DNA of 64,000 bases from Allostella sp. ATCC 35155 (GTDB lineage: Bacteria > Pseudomonadota > Alphaproteobacteria > ATCC43930 > Allostellaceae): the NCBI GenBank assembly GCA_006738865.1, contig AP019701.1:3840001-3904000 (forward strand). The letters run 5' to 3'. The position numbers were made by a program, and so were the translations under genes. The notes below the pieces were generated by a model. It was not told the origin of the DNA and ran no database searches. It worked only from the letters and a program-made list of their open reading frames with translations. Shown piece after piece: positions 17,401 through 25,460 of the stretch. Numbering within the stretch: the stretch's first letter is position 1; every line of letters starts with the position of its first letter.

Positions 17401-17543
17401 TCGACGGTGACCACCGGCTCGTCGATGTTCGGGTATTCGCGCACCGCGAGGCGGCTGTAGGACATCACCCCGAGCAGCAAGATGACGAGGCTCATCACCG
17501 TCGCCAGGACGGGGCGGCGGACGGACAGTTCGGAGATCGTCAT
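14472..17543 (-). CDS. RND efflux transporter, HAE1 (AcrB/MexB-like) family
   Basis: A 1023-residue inner-membrane proton-driven pump. The N-terminal MTISELSVRRPVLATVMSLV is typical of the HAE1 family. The TM4 proton-relay Asp pair is in VGLVVDDAIVMLENISRYVE near residue 400. Two large periplasmic loops and 12 helices fit the usual length of about 1030. It would expel amphipathic compounds through an outer-membrane channel not encoded nearby. ATG 17543 lies 7 bp after the stop of the adaptor gene, so the two form an operon. The longer open frame upstream runs into the adaptor gene and is not used. Confidence 0.94.
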   Translation of the reverse strand: MTISELSVRRPVLATVMSLVILLLGVMSYSRLAVREYPNIDEPVVTVETTYRGASAEIIESQVTTPLEDSLSGIEGIDVMSSISRAETSQITVRFRIDRDADSAASDVRDRVGRVRNQLPDEIEEPVIAKVEADAQPIIYLAFASSRHSALEVTDYADRFVKDRLQNLPGVANVRIFGERRISMRIWLDRTRLAAFNLTAQDVEAALRRQNIEIPAGRIESEAREFTVVSETDLRTPLQFNEMIIRDEAGYPVRLRDVGRAEIDARDTRVSARFNGQPAVALGIVKQSTANPLDVSRALTETLPQITASAPPGMTITNAYDTSIFIARSIDNVFYTIGEAIVLVVLVIFVFLRSVRATLVPLVTIPVSLIGAFSLMLLFGFSINTLTLLAMVLAVGLVVDDAIVMLENISRYVEQGVPPFEAALRGSREIAFAIVAMTITLAAVYAPIAFQTGRTGRLFIEFALTLAGAVIVSGFVALTLSPMMCRLMLRHQEHHNWAYRATERGLEALNAGYRRVLRFTLGMRAAIVLLMLLVAGFAAVIFRTLPSELSPVEDRGTIVAIGIAPEGSTLGFTESYARRMEAIWQSVPQVEKYFLVVGFPVVTQAISFVRLVDWEDRTVKTQQVVPQLMPKLFAGIPGILAFATMPPSLGQSAIEKPVQFVLQTSSPYSELQAAVDRMMAAARKNPGLAGLDVDLKLNKPELRVTVDREKASSLGIAVDTIGRTLETMLGGRQVTRFKQNGKQYDVVVQVADVERTNPEQMAEIFVRASSGEMVPLANLVTIVETVAPRELNHFNKLRAATISATLAPGYALGDALAFLQAEAAKLPTNIVTDLAGSSREYRTSTGGIYVTFLLALAFIYLVLAAQFESFVDPFIIMLTVPLSMTGALLALQLTGGTLSVYSQIGLVTLIGLITKHGILIVEFANQLQERGLSKTEAVVEAAVLRLRPILMTTGAMVLGSLPLALATGAGAESRSQIGWVIVGGLTFGTLLTLFVVPTAYTLLARTRRPTEEGAVAPAPHPAE

Positions 17544-17550
17544 GGCCGGC

Positions 17551-18666
17551 TCACCCCTGTCGCGCGCCGGATGCCGGCGGCGCGGGCGGCGCCGGCACCA
17601 CCTGGACGGGCGCGCCGTCCTGGATCTTGAGAAGGCCGCCCGTGACCACCCGGTCGCCCGCCGCCAGCCCTTCCAGCACCTCGACACGGGCCGGCTGGCG
17701 CAGACCGAGCCGGACCTGGGTCCGGCGGACGGACTGCTTGCCGTCGGCGCCCTCGACGACCTTGAACACGAAGTGCTGCTCGCCCTGCGGCACCAGGGCC
17801 TGCTCGGGCACGAAGAGCGCCTTCTCGCGCTCCGCCAGGGTCAGGCCGACGCGCGCGAAGACGCCCGGGCGCAGCTTGTCGTCCGGGTTGGCGAGACGCG
17901 CCCGGATCACGATCGAGCGGCCGCCGGCGTCGACGAGCGGATCGATCGCCGTCACCTCGCCGACGAACGCCTCGCCCGCCAGCGCGTCGACCGTGACGGT
18001 GATGCGCTGGCCGGTGCGGACGGCGGCGAGGAACACTTCCGGCACCCGGAAGTCGACCTTGAGCGGGTCGATCTGCTCGAGGTTGACGATCTCGGCGCCG
18101 GCCTGGACGAAGGCGCCGACCGAGACGCGGCGCAGGCCGGCGACGCCATCGAACGGCGCCGTGATCGTCATCTTCTCGATCCGGGCCTGCGCCAGCTGGA
18201 CCGTCGCCTCGCCGGTGCGCAGCGCCGCGCGCGCCTCGTCTCGCGCCCGCTGCGTGCCCGCGCCGCGCCGTACCAGCTCGTCGGCGCGCTCGGCATTGGT
18301 CCGGGCCAGCCCGAGCTGGGCCTGCGCCTGGGCCAGTTCGGCCCGCTCGACCGAGGTGTCGAGCTGGACCAGCGTCTGGCCGCGGCGGACCTTCCGGCCC
18401 TCTTCGAAGCCGAGCGTAACGATGCGGCCCGCCACTTCGGGCCGGACCAGCACCGATTCGTTGCTGCGCAGGGTGCCGACGGCATTCACCCGCCGCTCGG
18501 CGCGGTCGACCGCCACCGCCGCCGCCTCGACCGGAATGGCGAAGCCGGCCGGCGGGCCGCCGGAGGCCGCGCGGTTCTGGGCCGGCAGCATGACCTTCTG
18601 CCAGTAGAACCAGCCGCCGCCGGCGCCGAGGGCGAGCACCACGAGGATTCCGAGAACGGCACGCAT
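17551..18666 (-). CDS. RND efflux periplasmic adaptor (membrane fusion protein)
   Basis: A 371-residue protein with an N-terminal anchor helix (AVLGILVVLALGAGGGWFYW). A biotinyl-lipoyl half-motif (GTLRSNESVLVRPEVAGRIV) and an alpha-helical hairpin of ARTNAERADEL type lie at about 110-165. The second lipoyl half (ITAPFDGVAGLRRVSVGAFV) precedes beta-barrel and membrane-proximal domains. It bridges the RND pump to an outer-membrane channel. It is the first gene of the two-gene efflux operon, with an operator-like dyad 68-85 bp upstream. Confidence 0.92.
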   Translation of the reverse strand: MRAVLGILVVLALGAGGGWFYWQKVMLPAQNRAASGGPPAGFAIPVEAAAVAVDRAERRVNAVGTLRSNESVLVRPEVAGRIVTLGFEEGRKVRRGQTLVQLDTSVERAELAQAQAQLGLARTNAERADELVRRGAGTQRARDEARAALRTGEATVQLAQARIEKMTITAPFDGVAGLRRVSVGAFVQAGAEIVNLEQIDPLKVDFRVPEVFLAAVRTGQRITVTVDALAGEAFVGEVTAIDPLVDAGGRSIVIRARLANPDDKLRPGVFARVGLTLAEREKALFVPEQALVPQGEQHFVFKVVEGADGKQSVRRTQVRLGLRQPARVEVLEGLAAGDRVVTGGLLKIQDGAPVQVVPAPPAPPASGARQG

Positions 18667-18733
18667 GACTGGGGCTCCTCCGCGACCGGGCCAATGCCCG
18701 GCAGCCGCCGAACGCGGCTCGAATTCGACTACA

Positions 18734-18751
18734 CTGAACGATTCGGTTCAG
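18734..18751. promoter_or_regulatory. Operator-like dyad upstream of the RND efflux operon
   Basis: CTGAACGATTCGGTTCAG is an 18-bp near-palindrome (CTGAAC arms matched to GTTCAG, one pair mismatched near the centre). It lies 68 bp before the adaptor start, in the gap between the efflux operon and tctA. Dyads of this size and spacing are typical of TetR-family repressors of RND pumps. No regulator gene lies beside it, so the cognate protein is unknown. Confidence 0.5.
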
Positions 18752-18807
18752 CATACCCGATCATGGCATCCGCCGCCTCCCCATTCCGGCCGCCGGGCCG
18801 ATGGCGG

Positions 18808-20307
18808 CTACTCCTGGAACATCTCCTGCCGCCGCTTGCGGAAGGCGGGAAGCACGATCGCCACCAGCAGCAGCGCCGCCACCGCCAGGAGGCCGAGGCT
18901 GATGGGCCGCTCCACGAAGACCATCGGGTCGCCGCGCGACAGCAGCATCGCCCGGCGCAGATGCTCCTCCATCAGCGGGCCCAGCACGAAGCCGAGCACC
19001 AGCGGCACCGGCTCGCACTCGAGCTTGAGCAGGAGGTAGCCGAGGAAGCCGAAGACGATCGTCGCGTAGATGTCGAAGACGTTGTTGTTGATGCTGTAGA
19101 CGCCGATCGCCGAGAACACCAGGATCGCCGGGTAGAGCAGGTCGTACGGCACCTTGAGCAGCCGGACCCAGATGCCGACCAGCGGCAGGTTGATCACCAG
19201 CAGCATGAGGTTGCCGAGCCACATGCTGGCGACCAGCCCCCAGAAGAGATCGGGCTGGCGCTCGATCATCAGGGGGCCCGGCTGGATGCCCTGGATGATG
19301 AGCGCGCCGACCATCAGCGCCATCACTGCGTTGGTCGGCAGGCCCAGGGTCAGCAGCGGGATGAAGGAGGTCTGGGCGGCGGCGTTGTTGGCCGATTCGG
19401 GCGAGGCCACGCCCTCGATCGCGCCCTTGCCGAAACGCTCGGGCTCGCGCGACAGCTTCTTCTCCAGGCCGTAGGCGGCGAAGGCCGACAGCGCCGCGCC
19501 GCCGCCGGGCAGCACGCCGAGCAGCGATCCGAGCACCGTCCCGCGCACGGCGGCCGGCCCGGCACGCCGGAAATCCTCCTTCGTCAGCCACAGCCGGCTG
19601 ATGCCGGTGATCTTCGGCGTCCGCCAGTCGGTGGTCTCGAGGTTGCGGATCACCTCCGACACGCCGAACAGGCCGAGCACGACCGGCACGAAGCCGATGC
19701 CGTCCGACAGTTCCTGGACGTCGAACGCGAAGCGCAGCTCGCCCGAATTGATGTCGGTGCCGACCAGGCCCATGGCGAGGCCGACGAAGATCATCGCGAT
19801 CGCCTTGGCGACCGACCCGTGCGCCAGCACGACCGAGGCGATCAGGCCCAGCACCATGAGCGCGAAATACTCGGCGGACGAGAAGCTGAGGGCGATCGTC
19901 GTCAGCGCCGGTGCCGCGACGGCGATGAAAACCGTCGCGACCGTGCCGGCGAAGAAGGATCCAAGCGCAGCGGTGGCCAGCGCGGCGCCGCCGCGGCCCT
20001 GCTGCGACATGGCATAGCCGTCGAGCGTGGTGACGACCGCCGAGGTCTCGCCCGGCAGGCGGATCAGGATGGCCGTGGTCGAGCCGCCATACTGGGCGCC
20101 GTAGTAGATGCCGGCGAGCATGATGATGGCCGAGGTCGCCGGCAGGCCGAAGGTGATCGGCAACAGCAGCGCGATCGTGGCGACCGGCCCGACGCCCGGC
20201 AGCACGCCGATCAGGGTGCCGAGCAGGGCGCCGATGAAGCAGAAGCCGATATTGGTCGGCTGGAGGGCAACGCCCAGCCCGAACGAGAGGCCGTCTAGAA
20301 ACTCCAT
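18808..20307 (-). CDS. tctA: Tripartite tricarboxylate transporter large permease (TctA)
   Basis: A 499-residue membrane protein of the TctA family with about 11-12 helices. Diagnostic stretches are GALLGTLIGVLPGVGPVATI, MLAGIYYGAQYGGSTTAILI, LPGETSAVVTTLDG and a second GVLPGGGAALSAF repeat. TTT systems take up tricarboxylates and other organic acids with a periplasmic TctC protein. ATG 20307 gives the usual MEFLDGLSFGLG start; ATG 20313 is also possible. Either overlaps the end of tctB, indicating coupling. Confidence 0.94.
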   Translation of the reverse strand: MEFLDGLSFGLGVALQPTNIGFCFIGALLGTLIGVLPGVGPVATIALLLPITFGLPATSAIIMLAGIYYGAQYGGSTTAILIRLPGETSAVVTTLDGYAMSQQGRGGAALATAALGSFFAGTVATVFIAVAAPALTTIALSFSSAEYFALMVLGLIASVVLAHGSVAKAIAMIFVGLAMGLVGTDINSGELRFAFDVQELSDGIGFVPVVLGLFGVSEVIRNLETTDWRTPKITGISRLWLTKEDFRRAGPAAVRGTVLGSLLGVLPGGGAALSAFAAYGLEKKLSREPERFGKGAIEGVASPESANNAAAQTSFIPLLTLGLPTNAVMALMVGALIIQGIQPGPLMIERQPDLFWGLVASMWLGNLMLLVINLPLVGIWVRLLKVPYDLLYPAILVFSAIGVYSINNNVFDIYATIVFGFLGYLLLKLECEPVPLVLGFVLGPLMEEHLRRAMLLSRGDPMVFVERPISLGLLAVAALLLVAIVLPAFRKRRQEMFQE

Positions 20308-20783
20308 GGCCACACCCGGATCGTGACGCCGAGGCCCCAGACGAAGATGCCCAGCGAGAGGAGCGCGAGCCCGACGGCGAGCGCGAGGACGCGCAGCGGC
20401 TGGCCGAGGTGGCCGGCGAGACTGGCGACGCAGACGAGAAGCGCGGTGGCCGCCATCAGGCCCAGGCGCTCGATCGCGATCCCGAAGACCGCGAGCGAGA
20501 CCAGGATCCAGATCGTGGCGGCGACCGCCATCCGCTCGACGGCCGGCCCCGGCCGGGCGAGGCCCATCGCCGTCACCAGGACGCCCATGCCGGTCAGGCC
20601 GCCGAAGACCAGCATCGGCATGTAGCCCGGCCCCATGCGGGCGGCCTGGCCGATACGATACTCGTTGAGCGACAGCCCGATCACGCCGAGCGCGAGGAAG
20701 AAGATTCCGGCGAGCACGTCGCGCGAGGCGAGCCGCGCGCGGATCGGGTGGTCCTCGCCCCGATCGGATGCGTTCACGCTCAT
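20295..20783 (-). CDS. tctB: Tripartite tricarboxylate transporter small permease (TctB)
   Basis: A 162-residue membrane protein with four helices. It carries the TctB-type start DVLAGIFFLALGVIGLSLNE followed by GQAARMGPGYMPML, then VFGIAIERLGLMAATALLV. It pairs with TctA in the inner membrane. Its stop overlaps the tctA start. No intact tctC lies upstream, which is unusual, though TctC proteins are often encoded elsewhere in bacteria with many copies. Confidence 0.9.
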   Translation of the reverse strand: MSVNASDRGEDHPIRARLASRDVLAGIFFLALGVIGLSLNEYRIGQAARMGPGYMPMLVFGGLTGMGVLVTAMGLARPGPAVERMAVAATIWILVSLAVFGIAIERLGLMAATALLVCVASLAGHLGQPLRVLALAVGLALLSLGIFVWGLGVTIRVWPWSF

Positions 20784-20975
20784 GGCCGTCTTCCGCTCCC
20801 TCGCCCGCCTGGTGCCTCCGGGCCGGTCGTTCTACCCGCTGACGGGAGATTGCGAAAGCCTCGCGCTCGGCCCGTGCCCGGTCTCAACCCGGGGTGAACA
20901 TCGGATACCCCGCCGGACTGGCCGTCCCGGTGCGGTCATCCGCCAGCGCTGTCAGCGAGTTTTACTCGACCATCG

Positions 20976-21086
20976 TCACCGGTGCGTCGGCACCGGCGCC
21001 TGGGCCTGCGCCAGGGATGCTGCACCGAACGCGACCGCCGCCATCCCGAACGCGAAGGCGCGCCGCCCGATCCTGGCTGAGGTCAT
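20976..21086 (-). CDS. Short signal-peptide-like ORF, possible tctC remnant
   Basis: Thirty-six codons read MTSARIGRRAFAFGMAAVAF, then GAASLAQAQAPVPTHR and a stop. This is a near-perfect Sec or Tat-style signal peptide (Arg pair, hydrophobic core, AQA cleavage site) followed by only eight residues. The start overlaps the stop of the metal ATPase gene (ATGA). It lies just upstream of tctB, where a TctC binding-protein gene normally sits, so it may be the stub of a deleted tctC. I found no clear TctC sequence between it and tctB. It could also be chance coding. Confidence 0.3.
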   Translation of the reverse strand: MTSARIGRRAFAFGMAAVAFGAASLAQAQAPVPTHR

Positions 21087-23290
21087 TCGTCCTCTCCCTC
21101 GCCGAGGCGCACCGACAGCAGGCGCAGCGCATTGAGCGTCACCAGGACCGTGGCGCCGGTGTCGGCCAGGACGGCGATCCACATGCCGGTGATGCCGAGC
21201 ACCGTCGTCACCAGGAAGACGGCCTTCGAGCCGAGTGCGACCGCGACGTTGGTCCGCACGTTTGCCATCGTCGCCCGCGACAGGTGCACCAGTTCGGCGA
21301 CGCCGCCGACCCGGTTGTGGAGCAGCGCCGCATCGGCCGTCTCGATGGCGACGTCGGTGCCGCCGCCCATGGCGATGCCGACGCTGGCGGCGGCCAGCGC
21401 CGGGGCGTCGTTGATGCCGTCGCCGACCTTGCCGACCGGCCCGTGGGCGCGCAGCTCCGCCACGATCCGCGCCTTGTCCTCCGGCAGCAGTTCGGCGTGG
21501 ACGGCGATCCCGAGGGCACGGCCGACCGCCTCGCCGGTCCGGGCATTGTCGCCGGTCAGCATCACCGGGCGGATGCCGAGGCGCTGCAGGCGCGCCAGGC
21601 CCGCGCGGGCGTCCCTCCGCGGCTCGTCCCGCACCGCCAGCAGGCCGATCGGCCCGTCCGCGGCGGCCAGCACGGCCACGGTCTTGCCCTGCTCCTCCAT
21701 GGTGCGGATGGCCGCGCGGGTGCCGGTGTCGAGCAGCGCGTCGGCGCTCCGCGGGTCCGAGACGGTCAGGGTGCGGCCCTCCACGACCCCATGCAGGCCG
21801 CGACCGGGGATGGCCGTGACCGGCCCGGTCGCGGCCGGCTCGACGCCCTTCTCCTCGGCATGCCGGAGGATCGCGCGGGCGATCGGGTGATTGGAGCCGG
21901 CTTCGAGCCCCGCCGCCAGTCGCAGCACCTCCGCCTCGGACGCGGCGAGCGGCACGATGTCGGTGACGACCGGCCGGCCGTTGGTCAGGGTGCCGGTCTT
22001 GTCGAAGGCGATGGTGCGGACCTGCCCGATCGTCTCCAGCACTGCGCCGCCCTTGACGAGCAGACCGCGCCGCGCGCCCGCGGACAGGCCGGCGGCAATG
22101 GCGGCCGGGGTCGAGATGACGAGCGCGCAGGGACAGGCGATCAGCAGCAGGGCGAGCGCGCGATAGACCCAGACGTCCCACGGCTCGCCCGCCACCAGGG
22201 GCGGTGCGACGGCCACCAGCAGCGCGACCAGGACGACCGCCGGCATGTAGATGCGCGAGAAGCGGTCGATGAAACGCTGCACCGGCGCCTTCGCCGCCTG
22301 GGCGTCCTCGACCAGGCGGATGATGCGGGCGATCGTGTTGTCGGCGGCCGCTCGGGTGACGGCGACATGCAGGGCGGCCATGGTGTTCACCGTGCCGGCG
22401 GCGACGAGGTCGCCCACATCCTTGCGACGCGGCACCGATTCGCCGTTCACCGGCGATTCGTCGACCTCGGAACTGCCCGCGACGATCCTGCCGTCGCAGG
22501 GGATGCGGTCGCCCGGGCGCACCAGCACCGTCTGGCCGGGCTCGAGGCTGGCCGCCGGCACCTCGCGCACCCGGCCGTCCTCGATCCGCTGCGCGGTTTT
22601 CGGCGTGAGGTCGGACAGCGCCGCGATGCTCTGACGCGCCCGCTGCGCCGCCACCCCTTCGAGCAGCTCGCCGACCGCGAAGAGAAAGACCACGACCGCC
22701 GCCTCCTCGGCCGCGCCGATGGCCAGCGCGCCGACGGCGGCGATGGTCATCAGCATCTCGATCGTGAAGACCTGGCCCAGCGACGCGGCGCCGATGGCCC
22801 GGCGCGCCACCGGCACGAGGGCCACCAGCGTCGCGGCGACGAACGGCCAGGGGGCGAGCGCCGGCACCGCCAGATCGAGAAGGATCGCCGCCCCCAGCAA
22901 CGCGCCCGAGGCGAGCACGAGGCGCCCCTTGGCGGTCCCCCACCATGGCCGGCCGCGCTCAGACGGATCGTCGCCGTGCCCATGCCCGTCATGGTGGTCG
23001 TGACCATGGCCGTGATCATGCGCATGATGCCGGGCCGCATCGCCGCGCGGCCCGGTCCCGCGGTCCGGCACCGCATAGCCGAGCGCCCGGATCGTACGGG
23101 CCACGGCAGCGCGATCGGGCGACTCCGCGCCCGGAGTCACCCGCACGCGGCCGCCCCCGACGTCGACCGCCACGGCCGCGACGCCGGGCAGGCGGCCGAG
23201 CGCCTTTTCGATCTTGAGCGCGCAGCTCGGGCAGTCCATGCCCTCGACGTCGAGGCGCAGCTCCTCGCGGGTCGCTGTCGGTGCCGTCAT
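21083..23290 (-). CDS. P1B-type heavy-metal-exporting ATPase (Zn/Cd/Pb class)
   Basis: A 735-residue inner-membrane ATPase. The N-terminal HMA domain has the metal site GMDCPSCA, followed by a His-rich linker (HHAHDHGHGHDHHDGHGHGD) at about 88-108. The membrane metal site CPC is in LLLIACPCALVIS (about residue 388), the phosphorylated Asp in DKTGTLT (about 428), TGDNART in the nucleotide domain and GDGINDAPALA (about 625). CPC with the His-rich linker and the ALGSKAVFLVTT segment fits the Zn/Cd/Pb exporters (ZntA/CadA) rather than copper pumps. A MerR-type promoter precedes it. Confidence 0.93.
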   Translation of the reverse strand: MTAPTATREELRLDVEGMDCPSCALKIEKALGRLPGVAAVAVDVGGGRVRVTPGAESPDRAAVARTIRALGYAVPDRGTGPRGDAARHHAHDHGHGHDHHDGHGHGDDPSERGRPWWGTAKGRLVLASGALLGAAILLDLAVPALAPWPFVAATLVALVPVARRAIGAASLGQVFTIEMLMTIAAVGALAIGAAEEAAVVVFLFAVGELLEGVAAQRARQSIAALSDLTPKTAQRIEDGRVREVPAASLEPGQTVLVRPGDRIPCDGRIVAGSSEVDESPVNGESVPRRKDVGDLVAAGTVNTMAALHVAVTRAAADNTIARIIRLVEDAQAAKAPVQRFIDRFSRIYMPAVVLVALLVAVAPPLVAGEPWDVWVYRALALLLIACPCALVISTPAAIAAGLSAGARRGLLVKGGAVLETIGQVRTIAFDKTGTLTNGRPVVTDIVPLAASEAEVLRLAAGLEAGSNHPIARAILRHAEEKGVEPAATGPVTAIPGRGLHGVVEGRTLTVSDPRSADALLDTGTRAAIRTMEEQGKTVAVLAAADGPIGLLAVRDEPRRDARAGLARLQRLGIRPVMLTGDNARTGEAVGRALGIAVHAELLPEDKARIVAELRAHGPVGKVGDGINDAPALAAASVGIAMGGGTDVAIETADAALLHNRVGGVAELVHLSRATMANVRTNVAVALGSKAVFLVTTVLGITGMWIAVLADTGATVLVTLNALRLLSVRLGEGEDE

Positions 23291-23320
23291 CGGTCGGTAT
23301 CCTCTTGGGTCCGGCCTCAG

Positions 23321-23351
23321 ACAATGGGACCTTCAGCGACTGTAGGTTCAA
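23321..23351 (-). promoter_or_regulatory. MerR-family (CadR/ZntR-like) promoter/operator of the metal ATPase
   Basis: On the minus strand, TTGAAC (23351-23346) and CATTGT (23326-23321) are separated by 19 bases, the over-long spacer typical of MerR-activated promoters. The spacer region contains the dyad ACCTACAG-TCG-CTGAAGGT (23347-23329), with one mismatch between arms, centred as in ZntR/CadR/PbrR sites. Transcription would start about 25 bases before the ATPase ATG. No merR-like gene is visible in the window. Confidence 0.72.
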
Positions 23352-23424
23352 GAGGGAATGTTCGGGGATCGCCCGAGGCCAGATGCCACCTTGCGGGACG
23401 GCGGGCGATGCCCAGATCGCATCC

Positions 23425-23658
23425 ATGACGAAGATCCCGCGCCGAACGCGCAGCGGCGATGCCGCGACACGCCCCGACGACGACCGCGCCCGCGCCCGGC
23501 GCAACCGCAACCGGGCGCTGCTCGCCGTGCTGGGCGGGCTGGTGCTCCTGTTCTACTTCGTCACCATCGTGCGGATGGGCGAGCGGGAGGAGGCGGTGCA
23601 CGGCGCAGGGCCGGGCACCGCCCCGGCGTCGGCTCCGTCTACTCCGCCGCGACCTTGA
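23425..23658 (+). CDS. Small single-helix membrane protein (CoxF-like)
   Basis: A 77-residue protein: a basic, Arg-rich N-terminus (MTKIPRRTRSGDAAT, then RARARRNRNRA), one helix LLAVLGGLVLLFYFVTIVRM, and a short Ala/Pro tail. The LFYFVTIVRMG ending resembles the small proteins (CoxF type) encoded in cytochrome oxidase operons of Alphaproteobacteria, but no cox genes are near. The 3' end overlaps the convergent glutathione reductase gene by 20 bp. The family link is by eye; expression is plausible but not certain. Confidence 0.6.
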   Translation: MTKIPRRTRSGDAATRPDDDRARARRNRNRALLAVLGGLVLLFYFVTIVRMGEREEAVHGAGPGTAPASAPSTPPRP

Positions 23659-25015
23659 CGGCGGGCGCGACCTTCTCGCGCATCGTCACGAACTCCTCGG
23701 CCGCGGTCGGGTGAATGCCGATCGTGCGGTCGAAATGCGCCTTGGTGGCGCCGGCGGTGATGGCGATGGCGAGGCCCTGGATGATCTCCGGGGCGTCGGC
23801 GCCGACCATGTGCGCGCCGAGGATGCGGTCGCTGGCGGCATCGACGACGAGCTTCATCATCGTCCGCTCCTCGCGGCCCGACAGCGTGTGCTTCATTGGC
23901 CGGAAGCGGCTGCGGTAGATGTCGACCTCGCCATGTTCCGCCCGCGCCTGCGCCTCCGTCAGGCCGACCGACGCCAGCGGCGGCTGGCCGAACACCGCGC
24001 TCGGCACGTTGCGGTGGTCGACCTCGCGCGGACGGCCGCCGAACTCCGAATCGGCGAAGGCATGGCCCTCGGCGATCGCGACCGGAGTCAGGTTGATCCG
24101 GTCCGTGACGTCGCCGACGGCGAAGATGTTGGGTACGTTCGTGCGCGACCGGCCGTCGACCCGGATGGCCCCGCCCTTGTCGGTCTCCACCCCCGCGGCC
24201 GCGAGGCCGATGCCCCGCGTATTGGGCTCGCGGCCGGTGGCGAAGAGGATCGTGTCGCAGTCGAACTCGTGCCCGTGCGAGGCGCGGACGACGCAGCCCC
24301 GTTCGTCGCCGGTGATCGCCTCGGGCGTGGTGCGGGTGTGGATGGCGATACCGCGGGTCGTCATCTCCCGCGCCATCTCGACCCGCGCATCGTCGTCGAA
24401 GCCCCGCAGCAGCTGCTCGCCGCGGACCAGCATCGTCGTCTCCGACCCGAGCGAGCTGAAGATGCCGGCGAACTCGACCGCGATGAAGCCACCGCCGACG
24501 ATGACGACGCGGCGCGGCAATGCCGGCAGGTCGAGCGCCTCGTTCGAGGTGATCGCGTGCTCCTGGCCCGGAATCGGCGGCACGACCGGCCAGCCGCCGG
24601 TGGCGATCAGGATCTTGTCGGCGGTGTAGCGGCGGCCGTTCACGGTCACCGTATGCGCGTCGAGGAGCTGGCCGCGGCCCTCGATCGTCGTCACCCCGGC
24701 ATCGGCCAGCAGCTTGCGGTAAATGCCCTCCAGCCGGCCGATCTCCGCATCCTTGGCGGCGATCAGGGTCGGCCAGTCGAAGGCCGGCACATGGGCATCC
24801 CAGCCGAAGCCGCGTGCATCCTCGAAGGCGTCGCGGAAGGAGGAGCCGTAGACCAGCAGCTTCTTCGGCACGCAGCCGCGGATCACGCAGGTGCCGCCGA
24901 ACCGGCTCTCCTCGCAGATCGCGACCCGTGCCCCGTGTCGGGCGGAGATGCGGGCCGCCCGGACGCCGCCGGACCCGGCACCGATGACGAAGAGGTCGAA
25001 GTCGCGATCGGCCAT
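23639..25015 (-). CDS. gor: Glutathione-disulfide reductase
   Basis: A 458-residue NADPH-dependent flavoprotein that regenerates GSH from GSSG in the cytosol. FAD binding is seen in DLFVIGAGSGGVRAAR, and the redox-active disulfide in GGTCVIRGCVPKK (Cys near 42 and 47). NAD(P)H binding is in VIVGGGFIAVEFAG, and the catalytic His-Glu pair near the C-terminus in GIHPTAAEEFVTM. CVIRGC rather than CLNVGC separates it from lipoamide dehydrogenase. GGGAGG precedes ATG 25015. The GlcG-like gene ends 14 bp upstream, so the two may be co-transcribed. Confidence 0.94.
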   Translation of the reverse strand: MADRDFDLFVIGAGSGGVRAARISARHGARVAICEESRFGGTCVIRGCVPKKLLVYGSSFRDAFEDARGFGWDAHVPAFDWPTLIAAKDAEIGRLEGIYRKLLADAGVTTIEGRGQLLDAHTVTVNGRRYTADKILIATGGWPVVPPIPGQEHAITSNEALDLPALPRRVVIVGGGFIAVEFAGIFSSLGSETTMLVRGEQLLRGFDDDARVEMAREMTTRGIAIHTRTTPEAITGDERGCVVRASHGHEFDCDTILFATGREPNTRGIGLAAAGVETDKGGAIRVDGRSRTNVPNIFAVGDVTDRINLTPVAIAEGHAFADSEFGGRPREVDHRNVPSAVFGQPPLASVGLTEAQARAEHGEVDIYRSRFRPMKHTLSGREERTMMKLVVDAASDRILGAHMVGADAPEIIQGLAIAITAGATKAHFDRTIGIHPTAAEEFVTMREKVAPAVKVAAE

Positions 25016-25029
25016 GGTGGCCTCCCTCG

Positions 25030-25446
25030 TCAGCCGGCCAGCAGCGCGTCGATGCCGGCCTGGCCGATCATCGCGTCCTGGGCCGAGGTCACGCCGCTGA
25101 CGCCGATGCCGCCGACCGTCTCGCCGTCGACGACGATCGGCAGTCCGCCTTCCAGCGGCACCACCTCCGGCGCGGCGAGGAACGCGACGCGGCCGCCATT
25201 CACCATGTCCTCCATGCCCTTGGTCGGGCGCCGGAACATGGCCGCGGTGCGGGCCTTGCCGGTGGCGATGCCGGGGCTGCCCGGCGAGGCGCCGTCGAGG
25301 CGCTGGAACAGCAGCGGATGCCCGCCGTCATCGACGATGGCGATCGAGACGCGCCAGCCGTTGCGGCCGGCCTCGGCCTCGGCCGCGGCCATCATGGTGC
25401 GGGCGGCGGCGAGCGTCAGGGTCTTCTTCGACGGCAGGGATGGCAT
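25030..25446 (-). CDS. GlcG/HbpS-family protein
   Basis: A 138-residue protein of the GlcG/HbpS (DUF336) fold: LTLAAARTMMAAAEAEAGR, then VSIAIVDDGGHPLLFQRLDG and a closing VGGIGVSGVTSAQDAMIGQA. Members bind haem or cobalamin-like ligands or sit in glycolate/diol operons; their biochemical role is often unclear. GAAGGA lies about 9 bases before ATG 25446. It is directly upstream of gor. Confidence 0.88.
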   Translation of the reverse strand: MPSLPSKKTLTLAAARTMMAAAEAEAGRNGWRVSIAIVDDGGHPLLFQRLDGASPGSPGIATGKARTAAMFRRPTKGMEDMVNGGRVAFLAAPEVVPLEGGLPIVVDGETVGGIGVSGVTSAQDAMIGQAGIDALLAG

Positions 25447-25460
25447 TCTTCGAATTCCTT

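Noticed and set aside
14463-17630. A 1055-codon plus-strand open frame opposite the RND pump
   Set aside because: Its composition (Asp/Arg/His/Gln runs) is that of an antisense frame, and the minus strand holds an unmistakable AcrB-like protein.
20956-20968. CGAGT-TTT-ACTCG hairpin as a terminator or operator
   Set aside because: A 5-bp stem alone is too weak and no regulator or T-tract supports it.
20894-21076. Plus-strand frame between tctB and the ATPase
   Set aside because: It runs on into the antisense of the ATPase and shows no TctC or other family sequence.
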